Under the pieces are notes generated by a model. It saw nothing but the letters and a program-made list of their open reading frames with translations. It ran no database searches and was not told the origin of the DNA. Positions 1 through 7,871 of a stretch of DNA of 11,790 bases are shown in pieces. Position numbers and translations under genes: made by a program. This DNA comes from Asterionellopsis glacialis. Taxonomy: Eukaryota; Bacillariophyta; Plagiogrammaphyceae; Rhaphoneidales; Asterionellopsidaceae. Position 1 is the stretch's first letter. Each line of letters starts with the position of its first letter. The DNA lies in the NCBI GenBank assembly GCA_014885115.2, contig WKLE02000282.1, forward strand, positions 1-11,790. The letters are read 5' to 3'.

Positions 1-751
1 TGGTGTTGTTGGATGGTGGATTTTTTATGCATCTACTTGGGATGGCTTTGATACTGAGAATTGTCTGTCGAGTACGAGACTGATATAGGCAACGCCGAAA
101 GCGGGGGTGTTGTTGTTGCGGAAACTGCATGATTATTAAGGCCATATCCTTTCCCCCCTGGGTTTCTTGTGAAACACATCTGTATTAATGTATTTGTAGA
201 AATGGATGGGTCTTGCAGTGGGTCGTATGTGTCTATATAGTACCAACAAATTGTGTTCAAGGTGTCTAAAAGTACTAAAGCATGGAAATATGTTGTAGAA
301 GATTCTAAGTTTTAAATTTGCAATTGCATGAACTTTAATCATTAGCAAAGTTTACCTTAAATTTCAAGCAGTCTCAAAGGTTGCGACTATAATATAATTT
401 GTTTCAAGGCGCGAGTATTCATCCAAGATTTATGCACAGTTGTCTAAAATTTTATGATGAAATTTGAAATATTTATTCACAAGAAAAACAGTTTTAGATA
501 GCATTTCAACGTGCAGTAAACTAACAAGTTACAACCAAACCCCTTCGTCGGAGCTTTCGATAAGTCCAGACAAAGCTCACACGATCTACCGTTTGTACTA
601 ACTAAAGGGATTTTCAATACACACTCACTCAAATGGGCTATATATGTGCAGGGTTATGAATTTTGTATTCCAAACAAATGATTGAGTGTATCCAGACGAA
701 TCATAGGTCCATGACGAAGTGGTATAATTTCTTCTTATGTTCTTTAATCAA
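1..751. other. gene-poor left flank, nothing recognised
   Basis: No reading frame here resembles a family I know. Two overlapping minus-strand frames exist (260-33, 75 codons, and 348-136, 70 codons), but they lie in different frames, have no recognisable motifs and are of the length expected by chance. The sequence is AT-rich and resembles the other intergenic stretches. The 3' end of a gene reading in from the left on the minus strand cannot be excluded. Confidence 0.5.
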
Positions 752-1604
752 TTATTTTTCCAAATTTCCTCCTTTGTTTGTCGTTGTACTAAATGAACAT
801 AAATAGAGAAGGGCGCTGCGGTGACTAAACTGCAGTATCTTGGATGGGAAGCCTGGTATGAGTATGATTATAATTGCTATAATTTTGATAACCATCTTCA
901 GGACCTTCCTTCTTTGCTAGAAGTCCAGGTTCAATTGGGTTCATATCCTCCTGAGACACCTCTATCACATTCTTTTGCTCCCAAGGCAACTCTTTCACAT
1001 TCTTACGAAACACACCACTGTCTTTGAGTATAGGAGTATTCACAGCACCAGGACATGGAGCTGAAACACAGACCTTATGCCTAGGTTCATTGATAAATTG
1101 ACAATAGCATACTTGGAAGTACTGTAGGCTGACACCCCCTCGGGACATGGAAAAAGTCCTAAAATTGATGCTGTGTTGACAATGTAGCCAAAATCTTGTT
1201 CCTTCATGATTGGATAAACGGCATGGACACCGTTTCAGACACCACGGATGTTAACGTCAAGTACATAATTAAAGACTTCAACCCCAATCTTTTCTATTGG
1301 GCCAATAACTGACATCCCATCGCTGTTGAACATTAAGTCAATGCGAGCATAACAGTTCTGTATATCAATTACCACCTTTTACACTTTATCGAAATTCCGG
1401 ACATCAACTTCAAAGGCCTTTGCATCAGTGCCTTGGTTACGTACGATGACTGCGACTTCTTCAGCTTTAGATAACTGCCAATCCATGATTACCACTACAT
1501 GGGCTCTATTGTCAGCAAGCTCTTCTACAAGAGCTCTACCAATCCTGATGCACCTCCAGTGACTATAGCAACAGCACCCTTATAGGTTCGAAGACATTGA
1601 ACAT
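752..1604 (-). pseudogene. decayed short-chain dehydrogenase/reductase (classical SDR)
   Basis: Reading the minus strand in shifting frames recovers most of a classical SDR, a Rossmann-fold NAD(P)H-dependent oxidoreductase family of usually 250-290 residues; this span is about 284 codons. A likely start ATG lies at 1604-1602, one base out of frame with the next segment. Then come YKGAVAIVTGGASG (cofactor-binding TGxxxGIG, with one base missing near 1542), RALVEELADNRAHVVV, a VDV acidic motif, NSDG at 1327-1316 where NNAG is expected, VNTAS with the catalytic Ser near 1168, YSTSK (Tyr and Lys of YxxxK, 1126-1112) and SAPCPGAVNTPIL (the PG motif). The hydrophobic C-terminal tail ends at TAA 752-754. 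Lesions: frameshifts near 1585, 1542 and 908, TAA at 1381-1379, TGA at 1237-1235, and a frameshift with apparent loss of several codons near 1085-1095 between YSTSK and the PG motif. These are too many to be introns. Substrate cannot be inferred. The family call is firm; dating the decay is not possible. Confidence 0.87.
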
Positions 1605-2908
1605 GGTGCTTGCTCCTTCATCGTTCACAGCGATTATTGTTTCCCAGAGCCACGGTATTTTTAATGTACTGCATATTTTTTAGTTTGCTCGTGATCTCTG
1701 TGTCCTGACTGCATACTTGCAAGTAGTCTTGAATATGTGCTTACCCGGGAATATACTAAATACGTACATATCAATCCAATATGAATACTATGTTAGATAG
1801 ACATTTGAAATTTAGAGATAAAAAAATGACTCATGGCGGCTCTACTCTAGAGTCTGGATTTGTAACTAATAGACCTCTCTCTCTCTCTCTCTCTCTAGAG
1901 AGAGAGAAAAGACAAGAATCGGTCCGAGATGAACGCGTAAGCGCAAGAAGTGAGGAAATGGATGTGTTTGGCGTTATTGCTCTGCGGTTCACAATGTTCA
2001 GATCTGTATGTTTATTCATTCTAGTATTACGCACACCATCATGAAACATGACGATCAATAGTACTTCACGTGGTCTTCCTCCTCCTCGGCAAACACGTTG
2101 TTTAGTTGAAATTGGCTTACTCATGTTGATGTACATGCTTTATCAAGCTCGTAGTATTACGGAAAGTAATTTGTCGATTCGGCGTGATGAATTCGAAGAT
2201 GGTCTACAAAAAGTTCCTTACGGGAATCACAACCATCGCCACCCTTCTCTGAGGGGTGCTTCTTCCAGTTTTGCTCTAACTGCGGACGGAGGCTTGGCTA
2301 AAAAATGAAGTGTACCGCTCTAGCTCTTATTTCCTATACGATACTAGGACTACAGGAGAGAAAAACAATGGAAGGGTGACACCATCCAAATTCACTGTAT
2401 ATCAATTCACACTAAATTTTGAGGTATCCATTCAAAGGAAGCCATATAATTTAATTGACTTTGGATAAGAAAGTTGGCCGTTTCTGTAAAAGTCCAAATT
2501 AAAGGTCTAGAGCTTCGGTTTTCCAGGAAAACAATTCTCGGCGAATTCTAAAGGTTTGCAAAATAGAGTTTATATATTTTGTTTTCTTAAAAATCAAAAT
2601 AAAGTCAAACAGCAGTATCTCTACTTTGTGACGTCCAATCATGTTGAAATTAAAAAAAAGATCTTTAAGAGTACACCCAGCATGAACTTGAATGAAATAT
2701 TGTCAACAGTCAAGTTCCAACAGTTGACATTATTGGTCACCCCTTTCACAGATCAAGAGCAGTTCTACGGTAAAGAATCTACCATAAGGACTGAATGAGT
2801 TGTTACAGACTAAAATGTCATTGGAGCTGTCAAAAACGTATAAGCTTTATAAACGGACTTCTCTACAGTATTCAAGCCTTTACGTCCTAAGTTTTCAACT
2901 TTATTTTT
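1605..2908. other. intergenic region, no supported gene
   Basis: This stretch between the SDR remnant and the UPF0047 gene holds a CT/AG microsatellite and only short open frames. The longest plausible one is plus strand 2048-2308 (86 codons, ATG start), with a hydrophobic patch LVEIGLLMLMYMLY and a polar C-terminal half. I do not recognise it, and the opposite strand is also open over 2136-1831, which weakens both. A frame at 2556-2798 would need a TTG start. A polyadenylation region for the UPF0047 gene should lie just left of 2909, but no signal is distinct enough to call. Confidence 0.45.
1875..1907. repeat. (CT)11 followed by (AG)5A, perfect palindrome
   Basis: Eleven CT units (1875-1896) run directly into five AG units plus A (1897-1907). 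The junction makes a perfect 22-base palindrome at 1886-1907 (11-bp arms, no loop) that could extrude as a cruciform. On either strand it is a purine run joined to a pyrimidine run. A simple microsatellite would not switch strand in the middle, so it probably arose by inverted duplication or by a repair event at the CTAG centre. Confidence 0.95.
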
Positions 2909-3508
2909 TTATCCTTGACCTTGCAAGGTAATAATGATACGTCGAGTATGTCCACCACCCCATCCACCTTGATCTCTGTGTTCGTTCAGATAAATACCTT
3001 GCCAAGTTCCTAAAGCTAATCTTCCATTACGAATGGGAACATTTAGACTTGGACCCATGAGACTAGATTTGACGTGCCCAGGCATATCATCTTCACCTTC
3101 CATGGTATGATGAAAGGTTCCATCCTTAGTCCATGTGGCGGGGACAATTTTGTTCAAAGCAACTTCCATATCACGTCGTACGTCTGGATCTGCATTTTCA
3201 TTAATAGTAAGACTTGCTGATGTATGTTGAATAAACAAGTTTGCCATACCCATTTTAATACCACCAATATCTTTACTAATAGCTTTATTGATTTCAGATG
3301 TAATCAAATGACATCCACGTGATGGTGCTGTAATGGAAATTTCGTGTTGGAACCAACGCATGCTCATCGTTTCAGAAGAAGCGGGGGACGATTCGAGACA
3401 AGATGAAGCTTTTGATGTCGTAGACGTTGCACTAACAAACGCGAAAGAGATAGCCGAGAGAGGCAAGAATGACAAGAAAACTAAGATACTAAAGCAGCGA
3501 GATACCAT
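2909..3508 (-). CDS. UPF0047/YjbQ-family protein with plastid-type presequence
   Basis: This is an intact, intronless 199-residue protein. Residues 50-197 are a complete UPF0047 (YjbQ) domain: FIQHTSASLTINENADPD (92-109), the HHTMEGEDDMPGHVK block (133-147), NVPIRNGRLALGTWQGIYLNEHRD (156-179, key residues G167, W169, Q170, E176, H177) and C-terminal strand RRIIITLQG. His95, His134, His145 and His177 are the expected conserved polar residues. Bacterial YjbQ has weak thiamine-phosphate synthase activity in the literature; the physiological substrate is unsettled, so function here is inferred from family only. The bacterial protein is about 140 residues, and the extra roughly 49 N-terminal residues look like a targeting signal: a hydrophobic core at 6-22, a predicted cleavage A23^F24 (SFA^FVS), then a Ser/Thr-rich stretch with almost no acids until E39. 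This fits the ASAFAP-type bipartite signal of diatom plastid proteins. Start ATG is 3508-3506. M48 or M50 would give a cytosolic form without presequence. Stop TAA is 2911-2909. Confidence 0.93.
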   Translation of the reverse strand: MVSRCFSILVFLSFLPLSAISFAFVSATSTTSKASSCLESSPASSETMSMRWFQHEISITAPSRGCHLITSEINKAISKDIGGIKMGMANLFIQHTSASLTINENADPDVRRDMEVALNKIVPATWTKDGTFHHTMEGEDDMPGHVKSSLMGPSLNVPIRNGRLALGTWQGIYLNEHRDQGGWGGGHTRRIIITLQGQG

Positions 3509-3789
3509 CCGATCCGTGAGGGAAGATCTGAGAAAGACACACTTGGTTCAGATTCTGAACGTTGATGGTGTCTCCACAAATGTCTGCGTGTGGCGTGGAT
3601 GATGTCTGATGTTCGCTATGCGGCGGGTTCTCACAAAAGTTCTTTTTCGAACCCCCCCCAAAAGATACCGTCAATACTGGTCTTGCCGTCACACCACTCC
3701 CTGGTACATTGATCATGTAGTCTTCTACAACAGGAATAGTCCTCTACTTCTACATAGTCATAATCTTCTCAGTGCTGTAGACCGTACCA

Positions 3790-4296
3790 TTAAAACTTTG
3801 GCATTGATGACGAGATCAAGGATTTTTGTACCCTCAATCTGTGTGCCATTACATTTCTCATGGTGCAACACAATTTAAAATTTAAAATGCAGTTGTTTAT
3901 CATAACTTTATCAAAAGTGTATATACGTTCGGTGTACTTGCTGCACCAATGCCTGCATCGTATAGTAAAACCATTCTGACATATCTTGGAAGAATCTGTT
4001 GAAGATGTTTTATCGCCCATTTCCTCCTCTTCATACAGGTGCCTGTCTCTTGGTCCACCCCCTAAAAGAGGCAAACGATCTTTGCAACCAAGAATGCCCC
4101 CCAAAAGGATGGTTCCCAACACGGGAGAATACACGAACCATGTTAAAGCAAGCTCGACGCAATAGTCTACCAAAAAAGAAAATGATTTAGAAGCACCTTC
4201 TACACCATTCAAAGAAATGAGTTGATTATCAGGTGCGTTGGATAAATTATATTCGAAAATATTTGTTCTTGAAAATGTGATAAACATAATAGCCAT
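3790..4296 (-). CDS. possible C-terminal exon or remnant of a membrane protein
   Basis: The frame encodes 168 residues from ATG 4296-4294 to a TAA ending at 3790. Residues 49-70 (core LALTWFVYSPVLGTILLGG) form one convincing transmembrane segment. It is followed by GC, a basic KDRLPLLGGGPRDR loop and an acidic EEEE cluster (89-92), as in a membrane anchor with a cytosolic tail. My impression is that this TM-ILGC-LP-LGG pattern recurs near the C terminus of uncharacterised diatom membrane proteins; this is recollection, not a search result. Residues after about 110 look non-coding (Cys/Ile-rich, no motif), so the true end may be earlier or the tail may be unselected. The frame is open upstream of the ATG to a TGA at 4341-4339 and includes CCCTACCAG|GTACTG (around 4330), a possible splice acceptor, so it could be a last exon. 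I found no matching upstream exon. A decayed gene piece is equally possible. Confidence 0.35.
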   Translation of the reverse strand: MAIMFITFSRTNIFEYNLSNAPDNQLISLNGVEGASKSFSFLVDYCVELALTWFVYSPVLGTILLGGILGCKDRLPLLGGGPRDRHLYEEEEMGDKTSSTDSSKICQNGFTIRCRHWCSKYTERIYTFDKVMINNCILNFKLCCTMRNVMAHRLRVQKSLISSSMPKF

Positions 4297-4650
4297 TTGG
4301 ATGATGGAAATCTTACGTACAGTCAGTACCTGGTAGGGTCAAATTTTGTACCAGTAAGGTATGTGAACTGTAACTGGTAGGTACAGGTAGGACCACCTTC
4401 AATATTTAATTTAATCTTCTAAAATCTGTCGTAAGCACGTTAAAAATGTATGACCTACCAAGGAGAGAGCAGGTAGTTATGTCATGAGAAGTTCATGATA
4501 TCATACGAATCTATATATTTTTTGGAAATTAGTTTTTTGGTGCTTTGTTGTGAGTCATATTGTGTGCTGATAAAATGTTGCAATTGTTGGAGATACATTT
4601 TCTATTTTTATTCTGAGCGCACCAGGAGCTCGAGAAGATCACATGATCGA

Positions 4651-4673
4651 TGTTGTTGTTGTTGTTGTTGTTG
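4651..4673. repeat. (TGT)7 trinucleotide microsatellite
   Basis: Seven TGT units plus TG. No unit is interrupted, which suggests that it is young or still changing in length. It lies in DNA without a supported gene. Confidence 0.95.
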
Positions 4674-5637
4674 CTTATGGCCTCTCACGATGCATAATAC
4701 TAACAAACTTTTCTAAATTTCCAAATTGATCCTATGTTTCGTTGAACAGATACCAAAATTAGGACTGAAAATCGAACTCTATAGAAATTTTACTTTATAT
4801 ATGCTATAAGTACTTTATTCGTAATAGTTTTACAGAAATCGATTGAAATGGTGCCAATTTTCGGATATTCAACTTCCACATGGCCTCTCGTGTTGAAATG
4901 TATCAATATAACACAATCTGATGGAAGCTCACTTCAACCTATCGACCTAAACTGCAGATCCTGTTTTATGAATGCCCTTCTATCACTTCGACCAGCTGTC
5001 ATACAATCACGAAGACATTGCCTTTTTTACCCTGCTCGTAGATCGTAAACAAGAGAATACACACCCCTTGAAAAAGAAAAAAGAAAACTTTTTTCCAAAA
5101 GAACAGACAGAGATAAAATATGATGCCCCGGGCGTCAAAGGTTTCCTTGCGTGAAATACCTAGGCCACTCAACAAAAAGAAAGAAACGCTACAATATATC
5201 TCAATGACATGATATTATACTTTCTTCAGCAAAAAAGAAAACCATACAACAGAACAGTTCATGGTTAGAGTGATACACTGCAAGAACAAAACACCAACAA
5301 AATAGAATTGAAGTTGAAATTGTCCTTTCATCAAAGCACAGAAACAGAAACTATGGTGATGTAATCGTACCCATAAAGTTTCCCCGATAGCCCAATACGG
5401 CCCACTTCATCCAAAGAAAGAAAAACAATATCACTGTAGTGACATGGCCGAATGTCATTCAATCATGAAAGACTGTTTTTGTGCCGCTCTTCCAAACATC
5501 ACGAATAGACGCTACCTACAACCGATCTCTGGAAAAAACGAAATCACACGGCAAGTTTCCCTGCTGCTCATTAACTGTGGCCTACTGAACCCGACGAAAG
5601 AAATTAAAAAGCATGGCAATATGTGTCAGAGTAGAAG

Positions 5638-5688
5638 ATCTATATCTCAGTGACATGACATGACATGACATGCAATCTATATCTCAGT
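5638..5688. repeat. (TGACA)4 pentanucleotide array between 14-bp direct repeats
   Basis: The 14-mer ATCTATATCTCAGT occurs at 5638-5651 and again, identical, at 5675-5688. Between them are four TGACA units plus TG (5651-5672). The whole block looks like one tandem duplication of a 37-base unit, with the internal TGACA word then amplified by slippage. A single diverged relative of the unit (ATATATCTCAATGACATGAT) lies at about 5203-5222. Confidence 0.9.
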
Positions 5689-6131
5689 AATTTGTTCCTA
5701 AAAATAATTCTCCAATAGTTAGATAGATCATCCTAGTAACAGTGATACCTCTAGTATTAATAAGAATACACAATAATATTACAGATAGGAAAAGAAAGGT
5801 TTGCACAGTGAAGTATGTAATACAGAGACAAGGGCATGACCTTCTCAACACAAATAATGACCATTTTTCAAGTTCAAGTAGTGCACAAAGCAATCATTAT
5901 TTGCCCCACCAGTACTGATAATTTTTTTCACTCTTTTCATGTTATACTTGAAGTTTAATAAGCTTTTCCGACTTGTAAAGAATGTTTGTGCACGTCTTGT
6001 ACAGTATCTGTTCATAGACCCAACATACAAAATTCAGCCGCATATGTATTGCCGCGTAACATTGAAGTTGACACCATTGTCATTTTGTTTATCAAGTCTG
6101 TAGAAACACCTGGCATAAATATTCAGATTTA

Positions 6132-6168
6132 GCAGAGATATCAAGTACTTACTGTATAATATCTCTGC
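6132..6168. repeat. perfect 10-bp hairpin, 17-base loop
   Basis: GCAGAGATAT (6132-6141) and ATATCTCTGC (6159-6168) are exact reverse complements. The sequence lies in AT-rich non-coding DNA, about 135 bases left of a second hairpin. No gene end is close enough to call it a terminator-like or 3'-end structure. Confidence 0.7.
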
Positions 6169-6303
6169 GCAAAATAAAACACGGAGATTCTTTAGGAAGA
6201 ATAGGCAAGAATGATACGAACTGTTCGGTGTTGTATTTTTTTGTCCTGGCATTTGGCTCATCGTTTATGTTAACTTTGGGCATAAATCTTAGAATTTATG
6301 GTC

Positions 6304-6339
6304 TATCAAGTATCGTATATACTGTACGATGTCTTGATA
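6304..6339. repeat. two-tier hairpin (7 bp plus 6 bp stems)
   Basis: The outer arms TATCAAG (6304-6310) and CTTGATA (6333-6339) enclose the inner arms ATCGTA (6312-6317) and TACGAT (6325-6330), with only a 1-by-2-base internal bulge and a 7-base loop. Thirteen paired bases in 36 is well above ordinary background. It could be a small structured RNA, a palindromic mobile remnant or a member of the palindrome family seen elsewhere in the window. Confidence 0.65.
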
Positions 6340-6359
6340 TCTACATCGTCTGGTTTCAT

Positions 6360-6376
6360 GTACCTGGTACAGGTAC
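6360..6376. repeat. GTACCTG-GTA-CAGGTAC inverted repeat
   Basis: Perfect 7-bp arms with a 3-base spacer. It is the best-formed copy of the GTACC-type word that recurs at 4327, 6851, 9611, 9881, 10046, 10067 and 10851. Confidence 0.75.
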
Positions 6377-7165
6377 TTGGTTAGACAGATAAAATAAACT
6401 TACGTGGCATGGGATTCCACTACCAGCACTAATTTGAATGAGTACCTTATATATCGAGCGAATATAATATTTTTACTAATCACTGACTCACCCGCAAAAG
6501 AATTCTACTTGTAATAGTTTCGGCTATGTTCAATATTACTATGAATATTCAATTATTAAAATTAAATAACATGGTAGTAAACATTATATATTGAAATGAT
6601 CACTTCAAGTTAAAAATCCTCACCTAAGCCAGATTGGTTGAGATTGTTCAAAATCCCTATAATATTATTATAAATAATGGACGTTCGTCTAACTCCTTAA
6701 AGTTCAAGTTTGGTGTCTTCATGCCGACACAACGACACGCCATTTCAAAAAATAACCAATATTATAATATATTGTCTTTATTTGCGGTATAATAAATAGA
6801 TCTTACTACTGTAAAAAGGACAGTTGATGTGACGTGGAACCAAAAGGACTGTACCTGGTATGATGATGAAGGCCCTAAAACGTAAAATAAGTAAGTCCTA
6901 TCTTGAAGACGGAGAATTCCTTCATACAGTAAAAATCTATGTCTGCGATGCGTCTCTCAATGAGCTGGTATAGTAGCAATCTTAGTTCAGAAATCCTCAC
7001 CTTTTATATAAATTATATTAAATAATACCATCTAATTAATTATGTATCGGGTAGCCTGGTAGTTTGTGATTAATCTTATTGCAAATGAAGGTTAGTTTAC
7101 ATTACATGAATCGTCAAGATGCAATCATAGAGATGATGTTGTAATCGATTATCACTGCAGCCCTA

Positions 7166-7173
7166 TGACGTCA
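7166..7173. promoter_or_regulatory. CRE-like TGACGTCA palindrome
   Basis: An exact TGACGTCA octamer, the core bZIP/CRE site. CRE-like TGACGT elements are known in diatoms to mediate CO2/cAMP and light responses of some promoters. This one is about 700 bases upstream of the kinase start, far for a diatom promoter, and a single octamer can occur by chance, so the regulatory role is only a possibility. Confidence 0.2.
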
Positions 7174-7432
7174 AGGTACATGCATGTTTCATGACTAATA
7201 TGAGAAAATAAGGCAATTAACACTAGGACTACCTGTACAGTTACGTACATAGACTCATTCCGTGCGGTGATTCACAATCAGTATAATATGAAGAGAGTGT
7301 AACAGGACACCCCATCTTGAATACCGGGAGTCGGACAAACTCAGTGTCTATCTAAAGAATTGAAAGAAAAACAAATTGTTTTTTGTTTTTAGGGGTTGTC
7401 TTTATTCCCTCTGGGACTTCTGGAGTCCTAGC

Positions 7433-7448
7433 TAGTAGTCTTCTACTA
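7433..7448. repeat. TAGTAG-TCTT-CTACTA hairpin beside a GTCCTAGCTAG word
   Basis: Perfect 6-bp arms with a 4-base loop, directly after GAGTCCTAGC (7424-7432). It lies about 430 bases upstream of the kinase start and shares the CCTAG vocabulary of the palindrome cluster downstream of the kinase. Confidence 0.55.
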
Positions 7449-7871
7449 CATATGCTAGTCGTATTTAAAAAAAAAATACCTGTATTTTACCACGACAGAA
7501 GTAGAATCTTTCTCTCTGTATCAAAGCGAACTCATACCTTTCTGTTTTCTTGAAACCACTGTAGTCACTACTTGGTATGGATCTAATTGGATGTACGGGT
7601 ACAATGTACAGTAAATGCGGGATATACTCTATTTCGGTGCGAAACAAGACAATACCCCCCCTTATTTCTTTCTGATGTCATCAAGACATATCACGACACA
7701 GATAATATTTCTACAGAGGAGAAAACTTCAAGTTTCAACCTAATATTTCAGATGTAATCAAGTCCAGAGCGGAATAAGTATTAATAACGCAAACGACATA
7801 GTATATGGCCATAATTTTCCCTCCTCGTTCTAGTGCACTCTCTGCCTTGTTATCTCTAGGCCAGCAATAAG

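Larger units (their letters stand above)
4297..7871. other. 3.6-kb AT-rich region without a convincing gene
   Basis: Only short frames occur here (under 81 codons) and none has a recognisable motif. One at 4495-4716 owes its eight consecutive Cys to a TGT microsatellite. The region contains the TGT and TGACA microsatellites, perfect hairpins at 6132-6168, 6304-6339, 6360-6376 and 7433-7448, and members of the GTACC/CCTAGG short-palindrome family (4327-4395, 6360, 6851, 7223, 7424). The right end must contain the promoter and 5' UTR of the kinase gene; an in-frame TAG at 7857-7859 sets the upstream limit of that reading frame. No tRNA or rRNA was seen. Confidence 0.5.

Noticed and set aside
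825..1148. A separate 107-residue gene on the minus strand
   Set aside because: It contains SAPCPGAVNTPIL, the SDR PG motif, and is one frame segment of the SDR pseudogene rather than an independent gene.
2556..2798. 80-residue plus-strand protein
   Set aside because: It would need a TTG start, which is not normal in a nuclear gene, and shows no motif.
3333..3602. Plus-strand frame opposite the UPF0047 presequence
   Set aside because: It is antisense to the start of a gene with firm family support, and its composition mirrors that gene.
4495..4716. Cysteine-rich small protein with eight consecutive Cys
   Set aside because: The Cys run is a translation of the (TGT)7 microsatellite and there is no other coding sign.
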